Shown here: piece by piece, positions 50,152 to 58,521 of the stretch | Layout: each line of letters starts with the position of its first letter | How positions within the stretch are numbered: the stretch's first letter is position 1 | Assembly (NCBI GenBank): GCA_050260515.1 | Contig: JBLNCI010000007.1 | Span: forward strand, 62,001 to 126,000 | Reading direction: 5' to 3' | DNA: 64,000 nt | DNA from: DATJIG01 sp050260515 | GTDB taxonomy: Bacteria > Pseudomonadota > Alphaproteobacteria > SMXQ01 | Made by a program: the position numbers and the translations under genes | Notes under the pieces: generated by a model | Databases searched by the model: none | Told to the model about the DNA's origin: nothing | Seen by the model: only the letters and a program-made list of their open reading frames with translations

Positions 50152-50415
50152 GGGGCCGGAAGCGAACTGCTCGTTGTCGTCGACATGAACTCGGCGGCGG
50201 GCGCGGCGTTCACATTTCCGCGCACTCTATCATCGGCGCAACGGCAACCGAAGCCCGCGTCGCAGCCACTCACTGAGATGGCATGGCGATCTCGGAAGTT
50301 AAGGTTAACAGCGATTTGCCGGTGAATGAGGATGCGCGTCTGCCTTGCCGAAATCGGACTCGACTCCGCGGGGCGAATGTTCAAAGTTTCGTAAAATTTT
50401 AGGCTTTAGAAGAAC

Positions 50416-50868
50416 ATGTCCCCGCGTGAGGGGACGAGCGGGGCATCGTTGGCATCTTCATCGATCATGATCGTCGTACCGGCGCCGGAGCGGGCCGCCT
50501 ACGGGGCGCCGCGCGCCGCCGAGACTCGCACGCGGCACGACGACCTCAAGACCGCGGCCGCCAACGCGGTGCGGCCGTCGTCCGACCGCCCCGGCGAGAC
50601 CGCGGCCAGTTCGCGGAAAGCGACCGGCCATCCGTTCGAGACGGGCGATGGCTCGCCGCGGATCGTCCTCGCCGAGCCCAAGAGCACGCTTCCGTTCCTC
50701 GCCCAAGTCCTCGCGCAGCAGGGCAGCGCCGACAGCCATGGCGCGGACGTGGATAGCCCCGATGCCCCGCCATCGGTACGTATAACCGCGCTGCGCGCCT
50801 ACGGCGCCGCCCGTGAGTCGACCGTCGAGTTCCTGTCGCCGACGCCGTTCTACGACGTCCGGATCTGA
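50416..50868 (+). CDS. hypothetical protein
   Basis: 150 residues without a known domain. The first 90 are low complexity and polar. The last 60 have a conserved-looking STLPFLAQVLAQQ and a C-terminal hydrophobic YGAARESTVEFLSPTPFYDVRI-type end, shared in form with small alphaproteobacterial proteins of unknown role. The ATG at 50416 has an AGAAGAAC ribosome-like stretch; an internal ATG at 50467 is possible. An AT-rich stretch upstream (about 50375-50410) is a likely promoter. It overlaps the convergent O-antigen ligase stop by 19 bases. Confidence 0.55.
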   Translation: MSPREGTSGASLASSSIMIVVPAPERAAYGAPRAAETRTRHDDLKTAAANAVRPSSDRPGETAASSRKATGHPFETGDGSPRIVLAEPKSTLPFLAQVLAQQGSADSHGADVDSPDAPPSVRITALRAYGAARESTVEFLSPTPFYDVRI

Positions 50869-52094
50869 CGCGAATCGGCGGCTACGGACCCGAGCAGGGC
50901 GCCCGTAAGCCACAGCGTCGACAGCCACCACGACTGCCAGAAGCCGTAGCCGAGCAAGGAGATGGTCAGCGCCGCGACGGCGTACGCAGTCGCGGTCGAC
51001 AATCCGTCGCGTGAGCGCAGGGCGGCAACCCGGAGCAGCAGGGCGGCGACGGCGGCAAGGCCGAGGACGGCCCCGACGGCGCCGAGTTCGACCCACCATT
51101 GCAGGAAGGCGTTGTGCGGGTGGAGCGGCAGCGCCTCGGCGTTATCCGGGACCACCGCGCGCGACAGGGTGTCGGTCAGCTTCGTGTGACCGCCGGGGAG
51201 TTCCCGCGACGCGTCCATGCCCCACCCGAGAAGCGGACGCTCGGCGACGCGCTCCGACGCGAAGCGCCAGATCAGGAGCCGGTGGAGCCCGGAGAATTTG
51301 ATCCACGGCGCGCGGTCGCTCAGGGCCACCACGGACTCGTTGGTGGGCAGGAGATGCGGCATCGCGACCGGCAGCACGAGCCCGAACGCCATGGCGCCGA
51401 TCAGCACCAGGCGCGGGACGACTCGCGGCGCCGCGATGGCAGTCAGCGCCGCGACGCCACCGGCGGCGAAGGCGAGCCGGTTCGCGCTGCTCGGGATGAT
51501 GATGAGCGCGACCACCGTCGCCACGGCCAGGACGGCGAGAAAGCCGATCCGGCGCGCGCGCAAGAGCCCGAGCGCGATCGGCCAGAACAGGAGGCCGATC
51601 ACCGTCGTGCCGCGGTCGAAGCGCTCGAGATAGATCAGCCGGTCCGGCGAGGCGCCGATCGCGAAGCGCAGGACCGGCAGGCCGAGGGCCATATCGATCG
51701 CCAGCGCCGCGACCGTGATCGCGATGCTGATTGCCGTCCAATGGACGATCCGATCGCGGTGCGGCGGCTCAAGACTAGCGACAGCGCCGACCGCGAGCAG
51801 CCCGGAGATGCTCAACGTGAGGAAACGCACACCTTCGAGCAGGCTGTGCGTCGGCAGGATCGACCACGTCGCCGATGCGATGCCCAGCAGGGCAACGGCG
51901 GTGAGCGCGGCGGCAACGACGCCCTGCCCCCGAATCCACCCCCACACCTGGCCCGGACGGAGCGCGACGAGACCGAGGGCGCCGACGGCCAGCAACGGCG
52001 CGATGCCGAGGGCGGCATAGACGCCGATCGGCGGCATCAGCACGAAAATGAAGAGCAGCCAGAGGTCGAGCCCCCGGCGCGCCGGCGGCATCAT
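50850..52094 (-). CDS. O-antigen ligase/polymerase family protein
   Basis: A membrane protein of 414 residues with about 10-12 hydrophobic helices and one larger periplasmic loop (about 270-335). The loop has LLGWGMDASRELPGG and HPHNAFLQWWVELGAVG, the conserved Wzy/O-antigen ligase (WaaL) signature with its His/Asn residues. It would join or polymerise glycan units on lipid carrier. The start codons at 52094 and 52091 overlap the methyltransferase stop upstream, so the two are coupled. Confidence 0.88.
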   Translation of the reverse strand: MMPPARRGLDLWLLFIFVLMPPIGVYAALGIAPLLAVGALGLVALRPGQVWGWIRGQGVVAAALTAVALLGIASATWSILPTHSLLEGVRFLTLSISGLLAVGAVASLEPPHRDRIVHWTAISIAITVAALAIDMALGLPVLRFAIGASPDRLIYLERFDRGTTVIGLLFWPIALGLLRARRIGFLAVLAVATVVALIIIPSSANRLAFAAGGVAALTAIAAPRVVPRLVLIGAMAFGLVLPVAMPHLLPTNESVVALSDRAPWIKFSGLHRLLIWRFASERVAERPLLGWGMDASRELPGGHTKLTDTLSRAVVPDNAEALPLHPHNAFLQWWVELGAVGAVLGLAAVAALLLRVAALRSRDGLSTATAYAVAALTISLLGYGFWQSWWLSTLWLTGALLGSVAADSRQIRTS

Positions 52095-52942
52095 CGCCCT
52101 ACCGCGCGGCGGCCGACCGCACACCAGTACGGCACGCGGTCGGAGAAGCGGATATCGACCAGTCCGGCGGCGGCCATCATCGCGGCGATCTGGGTCCGCG
52201 TGAAACGCTGCTCGAGACGGGTGCCGAAGCGGTCGAGCGCGTCCGTCCGCATGCTGTAAAAACTGCGACGGCGGTAGGCGCTGAGCGGAAACGCATCGAC
52301 CCCGAGCCCGAGCGCCTCCAGCACCCCCGCCAGCCGCGCGAGCGGCCAGTAGACGGTGAGCGCAAGCAGGTCGGTGATTCGCGATTTGATGCCGAACGGC
52401 AGCGGCGCCAGCACGCGACGCACGGAGTCGCTCGCGCGCCACAGCAGGCGGAACCACGCCGGACGGTTATCGAAGGCGTAATAGAGATAGACCAGGAAAG
52501 GCGCGCCGGGCTTGAGCTTGGCGACGCACGCGGCGAGGCCGCCGGCGGTGTCGGGCATGTGGTGCAGCACGCCCAGGCTGTAGCCGAAGTCCATGCTGCC
52601 GTCGGCGAACGGCATGGCGTCGATCGAGGCGTGATGCAACGTCACGTTCGGCGCCGATGCGAGCCGCCAACGCGCGACCCCCAACGCCTCCTGTGCCGCG
52701 TCGACGCAGTGCAGATGGCCGACGCGCGGCGCGACCATCGCGGCCCACCGGCCGGTGCCGCAACCGGCGTCGAACCCCACTGCTCCGGCCGGCAGCTCGC
52801 CCCATGGGAAGACCGCGAAATATCCGTCGAACATCGCGTGCATCTCGTCGGGCGAGGTGCCGCTCTGATCGAACCGCGCCCATTCCCGACCGAAATCGTC
52901 GACCGTTCGCTTATCGAGATTCTCGGGGAGCGGATTGTGCAC
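52091..52942 (-). CDS. class I SAM-dependent methyltransferase
   Basis: 283 residues. Motif I FDAGCGTGRWAAMVA is at about 58-72, then the acidic VDAAQEAL and motif IV/post-I GYSLGVLHHMPD. The C-terminal half is less typical and contains a hydrophobic stretch. Methylation of a sugar or lipid-linked precursor is plausible from context. It starts with GTG and is divergent from the GT4 gene at 53074. Confidence 0.87.
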   Translation of the reverse strand: MHNPLPENLDKRTVDDFGREWARFDQSGTSPDEMHAMFDGYFAVFPWGELPAGAVGFDAGCGTGRWAAMVAPRVGHLHCVDAAQEALGVARWRLASAPNVTLHHASIDAMPFADGSMDFGYSLGVLHHMPDTAGGLAACVAKLKPGAPFLVYLYYAFDNRPAWFRLLWRASDSVRRVLAPLPFGIKSRITDLLALTVYWPLARLAGVLEALGLGVDAFPLSAYRRRSFYSMRTDALDRFGTRLEQRFTRTQIAAMMAAAGLVDIRFSDRVPYWCAVGRRAVGR

Positions 52943-53073
52943 GGGGATCCCTGCAAAGGGCGGATCGGGCCGCTTTTAGCATGCGCGGCAAGCGAATAAA
53001 AGCGACGCACGGTGTTCGACCGGATCGCGGTTTTCTGGCAATTTAGCGCCGTGTCCGAGCCGTTCCGTCCGTC

Positions 53074-54201
53074 ATGAAGATCATGCACCTCATCACCGGC
53101 CTGCGCCGCGCGGGAGCCGAAGGCATGCTGCTGAAGCTGCTGCAGCGCCGGGATCGGGAGCGCGTGGAGGCGGTCGTGGTCGTGCTCAGCGGCGAGGACG
53201 CGCTGGCCGACGCGATCCGCGCCACGGGGGTCCCGGTGCATATCCTCGGCATCGGCCGGACCCGCAGCGCGATCGCCGGCGCCGCTTGTCTCATCCGCCT
53301 CGTCAGGCGCGAGCGTCCCGATCTCGTTCAGACCTGGCTCTATCAGGCCGATTTGGCGGGGCTTCTGCTGTCGTTCGTGTTCCCCGGCGTGAAGCTCGTG
53401 TGGAACGTGCGCAGCACCGCGATCACCGGCGGGGATTTCCCGCTGCGGACGCGCATGCTCCCCCACATCCTCGCGCGCGCGTCGCGGCGGCCCGACGCCG
53501 TCATCGTGAACAGCGAGGCCGGCAAGCGCGACCACGTCGCCCTCGGCTACGCGCCCCGGCGCTGGGTCGTCCTCCCCAACGGCTTCGACCTCGAGCGCTT
53601 CCGCCCGGATCCCCAACGACGGCGCATCCAGCGCGAACGCTTGCATGCATCGGAAAGTGACCTGCTCGTCGGGATGATCGCGCGCGTCGATCCGATGAAA
53701 AACCACCCAGGGTTCCTGCGCGCCGCAGCCGAAGTCGCCGCGGCGGTCCCCGACGCGCGCTTCGTCCTGATCGGCCGCGACACCGAGATGCTGCCCATTC
53801 CCGGCGCGCTGTCCGGGCGGGTTGAAGCGCTCGGCGAGCGCGACGACGTGGCCGACATCCTCACCGCGCTCGACCTCGTCGTGCTGCCGTCGCGCTATGC
53901 AGAAGGTTTCCCGAACGCGCTTGGCGAGGCCATGGCGTCCGGCGTGCCGTGCGTTGCCACCGATGTCGGCGACTCGGCGAGCATCGTCGGAGACACCGGA
54001 GCGCTCGTGCCGCCCGGCGACGACCGGGCGCTGGCTGCGGCGATGACGCGCCTCCTCAACCAGCCGCCCGAGGCACGCGCGCGCGCCGGCGACGCAGCAC
54101 GACGACGCGTCGCCGCCGATTTCTCGATCGACGCGATCGCCCGCCGGTACGAGAATCTCTACCGGACCATCACGGCGGATCCCGCCGCCAAGGCCGCCTG
54201 A
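53074..54201 (+). CDS. family 4 glycosyltransferase
   Basis: 375 residues, GT-B fold retaining sugar transferase. Evidence is the N-terminal GLRRAGAEGMLLKLL segment, the WNVRST and ILPNGFDLERFRP linkers, and the C-terminal nucleotide-binding motif SRYAEGFPNALGEAMASGVPCVATDVGDS with the catalytic EX7E acids. It is overlapped by one base with the asparagine synthase gene. The donor sugar is unknown; the location points to surface polysaccharide synthesis. Confidence 0.9.
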   Translation: MKIMHLITGLRRAGAEGMLLKLLQRRDRERVEAVVVVLSGEDALADAIRATGVPVHILGIGRTRSAIAGAACLIRLVRRERPDLVQTWLYQADLAGLLLSFVFPGVKLVWNVRSTAITGGDFPLRTRMLPHILARASRRPDAVIVNSEAGKRDHVALGYAPRRWVVLPNGFDLERFRPDPQRRRIQRERLHASESDLLVGMIARVDPMKNHPGFLRAAAEVAAAVPDARFVLIGRDTEMLPIPGALSGRVEALGERDDVADILTALDLVVLPSRYAEGFPNALGEAMASGVPCVATDVGDSASIVGDTGALVPPGDDRALAAAMTRLLNQPPEARARAGDAARRRVAADFSIDAIARRYENLYRTITADPAAKAA

Positions 54202-56135
54202 TGTGTGGAATTGCGGGGTTCGTCGGCCTGTCCGGTCGCGCCGAAGCGGAGCTCGCGCGGCTCGCCGAGCGCATGGCCGCCGCCCTGCCCTACCGAGGCC
54301 CCGATGACTGGGGGACATGGGCCGATGCCGCCGCCGGCGTCGGCCTCGGCCATCGGCGGCTGTCGATCGTCGACCTGTCGCCCGCCGGACACCAGCCGAT
54401 GGCCTCTCGCGACGAGAGCGGGGTGATCTCCTACAACGGCGAGGTCTACAACGCCGAAGAGATCCGGGCGGAGCTGGTCCGCGTGGGCGCCGGCCCGTTC
54501 CGCGGACATTCCGACACCGAGGTTCTGGCCGAGGCGTGCGCGCGGTGGGGTGCGGCCGAAACCGCATCGCGCCTGATCGGGATGTTCGCGTTTGCCTGGT
54601 GGGACAAGCGCACGCGCACCCTGTCGCTCGTGCGCGATCGTCTCGGCATCAAGCCGCTCTACTGGGCACGGATCGGTCGCAGCGTCGCGTTCGCCTCCGA
54701 GTTGAAGGCGTTCTTCGCCTTACCCGAGTTCGTGCCGGAGCTCCACCGAGGAGCCGCGGCCGCGTTCCTGCGCATGGCCTACGTGCCCGCGCCGCGCGCG
54801 ATCTACCGCAATGTCTTCAAGCTCGAGCCCGGGACCGTGCTGACGGTGCGCTCGGATGGCGAGCCATCGGCGCGAAAATTCTGGGACGCGCGCGCCGTCG
54901 CAATGCAGGAGAAGCCGCCGCGGGACGCGGTCGAAGCGGAGGCCGCGCTTCATGACCTCCTCAAGGATGCGGTGACGCGGCGCATGGTCGCCGACGTTCC
55001 GCTCGGCGCGTTCCTGTCGGGGGGCGTCGACTCGTCGACCGTCGTCGCCCTGATGCAAGCCGCGTCGCCGCGGCCGGTCCGCACCTTCACCATCGGGTTC
55101 AACGAAGCGGCGTTCGACGAGGCGCCGCACGCGCGCGCCGTCGCGAGGCACCTCGGCACCGATCACACCGAGCTGATCCTCGATCCGGCACGCGCCCGGG
55201 ATGTCATCCCGAAGCTGCCCGACCTCTACGACGAGCCGTTCGCCGATGTCTCGGCGATCCCCACGTTCCTCGTCTCGGAGCTGACCCGCCGCCATGTCAC
55301 CGTGGCGCTGTCGGGCGACGGCGGCGACGAACTGTTCGCCGGCTACAACCGCTACGTGTGGGCCGAGCGCATCTGGCGGACGCTGGGCCCGATTCCCCGA
55401 CCGCTCCGCGCCGGAGTCGGTCGCGTCATGGAGTCGCTGCCGGTCGGGTTCTGGGACGCCCTGTTTTCGGTCGTGCCCCGCGGCAAGCGCCCGGCCCAGG
55501 CCGGCGACAAGGTAAAGAAGCTCGCCGCCATTCTCGGGCGCGCGCGGCCGGAGGACATCTACCGCCGGCTTGTCAGCTTCTGGGAGGAGCCCGAGACGCT
55601 GCTCGGCCCCGCGGACGAGCCGGCGAGCCCGATCGACGATCCCGCGCTCGCGCGCGAAGTTCCCGAATTCGTCGCGCGCATGCGGTACCTCGACCTCGTC
55701 ACCTACCTGCCCGACGACATCCTGACCAAAGTCGACCGCGCCAGCATGGCCGTATCCCTGGAAGCCCGCGTCCCCCTGCTCGACCACCGCGTCGTCGAGT
55801 TCGTGTGGGCCCTACCGCCGGATCTGCTGATCCGCGACGGCAGCACCAAGTGGCTGCTCCGCCGGGTGCTCGACCGCTACGTCCCGCGAGCGCTCATCGA
55901 GCGGCCGAAGACCGGCTTCGGCGTGCCAATCGGCGACTGGATGCGCGGCCCGCTGCGGGACTGGGCCGAAGATCTCCTCTCCGAGAAAAGCCTGCGCGAT
56001 GCCGCCATCGTGGATCCGGCGCCGGTCCGGGTGAAGTGGCGGCAGCACCTCGGCGGTCAGCGGAGTTGGTCGTACGAGTTGTGGACGGCGCTGATGTGGG
56101 TGGCCTGGTACCGGCGATGGCTCGGCAGACGGTGA
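54201..56135 (+). CDS. asnB: asparagine synthase (glutamine-hydrolysing)
   Basis: 644 residues. N-terminal class II glutaminase with nucleophile Cys2 in MCGIAGF, plus RGPDDWG and SYNGEVYN. C-terminal synthetase domain with LSGGVDSS (272-279), the ATP pyrophosphatase loop, and SGDGGDELFAGYNRY. In polysaccharide clusters such proteins amidate sugar carboxyl groups rather than only making asparagine; the location between two GT4 genes favours that (inference). It overlaps the preceding gene by one base, with four bases to the next. Confidence 0.92.
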   Translation: MCGIAGFVGLSGRAEAELARLAERMAAALPYRGPDDWGTWADAAAGVGLGHRRLSIVDLSPAGHQPMASRDESGVISYNGEVYNAEEIRAELVRVGAGPFRGHSDTEVLAEACARWGAAETASRLIGMFAFAWWDKRTRTLSLVRDRLGIKPLYWARIGRSVAFASELKAFFALPEFVPELHRGAAAAFLRMAYVPAPRAIYRNVFKLEPGTVLTVRSDGEPSARKFWDARAVAMQEKPPRDAVEAEAALHDLLKDAVTRRMVADVPLGAFLSGGVDSSTVVALMQAASPRPVRTFTIGFNEAAFDEAPHARAVARHLGTDHTELILDPARARDVIPKLPDLYDEPFADVSAIPTFLVSELTRRHVTVALSGDGGDELFAGYNRYVWAERIWRTLGPIPRPLRAGVGRVMESLPVGFWDALFSVVPRGKRPAQAGDKVKKLAAILGRARPEDIYRRLVSFWEEPETLLGPADEPASPIDDPALAREVPEFVARMRYLDLVTYLPDDILTKVDRASMAVSLEARVPLLDHRVVEFVWALPPDLLIRDGSTKWLLRRVLDRYVPRALIERPKTGFGVPIGDWMRGPLRDWAEDLLSEKSLRDAAIVDPAPVRVKWRQHLGGQRSWSYELWTALMWVAWYRRWLGRR

Positions 56136-56139
56136 GGCC

Positions 56140-57285
56140 ATGAAGACGCCCCAGCCGCGCCGCATCGTCTATCTCGTCACCGAAGACTGGGTGTTCGTCA
56201 GCCATCGCCTGCCCGTCGCGCGCGCCGCGCGCGACGCCGGCTACGCCGTGACGGTTGCGACCCGCGTCTCCGATCACGGCCGCGCCATCGCCGACGAAGG
56301 TTTCACGCTGGTTCCGCTGTCATGGGCCCGCCGCAGCCTCAATCCGCTCGCGGAGCTTGCGACTCTTTTACGGCTTGTCGCGCTGTATCGGCGGGTTCGC
56401 CCGACCATCGTGCACCATGTGGCGGTGAAGCCCGCCCTGGTCGGATCGCTCGCGGCCTGGCTTGCCCGCGTGCCGCGGGTCGTCAACGCGATCACCGGTC
56501 TTGGTTTTGTCTTCTCGTCGACCACGGCTCGTGCACGCCTGCTGCGCCCGTTCGTACGGTCCGGATTTCGTTTTCTGCTGCGGCGGCCCGGCAGCAGCAT
56601 CATCGTCCAGAACCCTGACGATGCCGAGGTGCTGGTCCGCGAGTGCGCGATCGAGCGTGACCGCATCCACCTCATCCGCGGCTCGGGCGTCGATCTCGCC
56701 CGATTCCAGGCGACTCCCGAACGTGATGCTGACCCGATCATCGCCACGCTCGCCTCGCGCATGATCTGGGACAAGGGCATAGGCGACCTCGTCGCAGCCG
56801 CGCGCATCCTCAAGGAGCAGGGCGCCGACGTGCGGGTGGTGCTCGCCGGGAAGCCCGACCCGGACAATCCGGCGTCCATCCCCGAGCATCAGCTCCGCGC
56901 TTGGCATGACGAGGGGATCGTGTCCTGGCGGGGATTCGTCAGCGACATGCCGGCGTTGTGGGCCGAAAGCCACATCGCCGTGCTGCCGTCGTTCTACGGC
57001 GAGGGCGTCCCGAAATGCCTGATCGAGGCCGCAGCGTGCGGGCGGCCGATCGTCGCCGCCGATGGCCCCGGGCTCCGCGAGATCGTGCGCGAGGGCGACA
57101 ACGGCCTGCTCGTTCCAGCGCACGATCCGGCAGCGCTCGCGTCCGCCATCGCCCGTCTCGCCATCGACGGCGCGACACGGCGTCGCATGGGAGCCGCCGG
57201 CCGCGCTCTCGTCGAGGCGGGATTCGGCGACCGCCAGGTCGCGGCGGAGACGCTCGCCTTATACAACCGGTCCGCCCGCCCCTGA
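56140..57285 (+). CDS. family 4 glycosyltransferase, PglA-like
   Basis: 381 residues. VTEDWVFVSHRLPVARAARDAGY and HHVAVKPALVGSLAA are typical of the subgroup including PglA-type HexNAc transferases acting on undecaprenyl-linked sugars. The C-terminal donor-binding motif LPSFYGEGVPKCLIEAAACGRPIVA is intact, with its EX7E glutamates. It is last in the cluster. The 3' end, including the stop region, is imperfectly repeated 105 bases downstream. Confidence 0.9.
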   Translation: MKTPQPRRIVYLVTEDWVFVSHRLPVARAARDAGYAVTVATRVSDHGRAIADEGFTLVPLSWARRSLNPLAELATLLRLVALYRRVRPTIVHHVAVKPALVGSLAAWLARVPRVVNAITGLGFVFSSTTARARLLRPFVRSGFRFLLRRPGSSIIVQNPDDAEVLVRECAIERDRIHLIRGSGVDLARFQATPERDADPIIATLASRMIWDKGIGDLVAAARILKEQGADVRVVLAGKPDPDNPASIPEHQLRAWHDEGIVSWRGFVSDMPALWAESHIAVLPSFYGEGVPKCLIEAAACGRPIVAADGPGLREIVREGDNGLLVPAHDPAALASAIARLAIDGATRRRMGAAGRALVEAGFGDRQVAAETLALYNRSARP

Positions 57286-57399
57286 TCGCCTGCGGTATGT
57301 CGGGGTCGGGGTTGGCGGCCTGGCCCGCGTTGGGGCAAGCCCTTGCCGGAGGCCGTCCGGCGCGACTACAACGGTTGAGCGCCCGCCTTTGATCGCCTG
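57262..57399. repeat. local imperfect duplication of a gene 3' end
   Basis: About 31 bases at 57262-57292 (end of the GT4 gene, with stop) recur in modified form at 57367-57399. Both include TACAAC, GCCCGCC and GATCGCCTG. The second copy is noncoding and just before the GNAT/C39 gene. Confidence 0.5.
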
Positions 57400-57405
57400 T
57401 CACCC

Positions 57406-58521
57406 ATGATCCGACCCGCCGAAGAAGCGGACATTCCAGCTCTGGTGCGCATCGAAAACCGGTCGTTCCGTACCGACCGGCTGTCGCCACGCAGCTTCCG
57501 CTACATGATCTCGCGCGCGAAGGGCGCCACGCTGGTCGACGTCGACCGGCGCGGCACGATTCGCGGCTATGTCCTGGTGCTGTTCAGCCGCGGTACGCCG
57601 CTCGCGAGGCTCTACTCGATCGCCGTCGATCCCAGCCATCGCCGGCACGGCATCGGCCGTGCCCTGCTCGCAGCCGCGGAACAGGCCGCCCGGAAAAGCC
57701 AGGCCGCATACATGCGGCTCGAGGTCCGCGCCGAGGACAAACGGACGCAGTCGCTGTACTACCGCGCCGGGTACCGGAGATTCGGCTTCCATGAGGCCTA
57801 CTACGAGGATCGTGCCGACGCGGTGCGGATGCAGAAGGCGATCGCGCCCGGCCCGGCCCCCACCGCGGCCAAGATCCCCTACTGGCCGCAGAGTCTCGAC
57901 TTCACCTGCGGTCCGGCGGCGCTGATGATGGCGATGCGCGGCCTCGACAACGCTGCCGAGGTCAGCGCCAACGAGGAGCTCCGTATCTGGCGCGAGGCGA
58001 CGACGGTGTTCATGACGTCGGGGCTCGGCGGCTGCTCGGCCTACGGGCTTGCCCTCGCCGCGATCAGGCGCGGATACGACGCCGAGCTCTACGTCACGGA
58101 CCGAGGTGTGCCGTTCGAGAATTCCGTCCGCGATCCGCGCAAGAAGGAGGTCATCCGCCTCGTTCACAAGGATTTCATCAATCAAATCCGCGCCGCGGGC
58201 GTGCCGGTCCACAAGCGGGCATTGCCGGTCGGCGCGCTCCGTGAGAAATTCGACGCAGGCGCAATACCGGTGGTGCTGATCTCCGCATACCTGCTCACCG
58301 GCGAGAAGCAGCCGCACTGGGTGGTGGTGACCGGCTTCGACGACACCTACGTCTACCTGCACGATCCGTACGTCGACGGCGTGCACGCGCACACGGCGAC
58401 AGACCGTATGCATCTACCGGTGCCCCTGAGGAACTTCGATCGCATGGCGCGCTACGGCCAGACCCACCAGCGGGCGACGCTGCTGCTGCGGCGCGGTCAC
58501 GGCCGCGCCGGGATTTCCTGA
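57406..58521 (+). CDS. GNAT acetyltransferase fused to C39-like peptidase
   Basis: 371 residues with two domains. Residues 1-about 145 form a GNAT acetyltransferase with acetyl-CoA loop RRHGIGRALL (79-88). Residues about 155-370 form a papain-like C39-type domain with predicted catalytic Cys168 in DFTCGP, His304 in QPHWVVV and Asp320 in LHDP. The stop is followed without gap by the ATP-grasp gene at 58522. Iyer, Aravind and colleagues described such associations of GNAT, papain-like peptidase and RimK-type ligases as peptide-forming systems. The GNAT domain may acylate a product or act as an aminoacyl transferase, and the peptidase may process it (inference). Confidence 0.88.
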   Translation: MIRPAEEADIPALVRIENRSFRTDRLSPRSFRYMISRAKGATLVDVDRRGTIRGYVLVLFSRGTPLARLYSIAVDPSHRRHGIGRALLAAAEQAARKSQAAYMRLEVRAEDKRTQSLYYRAGYRRFGFHEAYYEDRADAVRMQKAIAPGPAPTAAKIPYWPQSLDFTCGPAALMMAMRGLDNAAEVSANEELRIWREATTVFMTSGLGGCSAYGLALAAIRRGYDAELYVTDRGVPFENSVRDPRKKEVIRLVHKDFINQIRAAGVPVHKRALPVGALREKFDAGAIPVVLISAYLLTGEKQPHWVVVTGFDDTYVYLHDPYVDGVHAHTATDRMHLPVPLRNFDRMARYGQTHQRATLLLRRGHGRAGIS

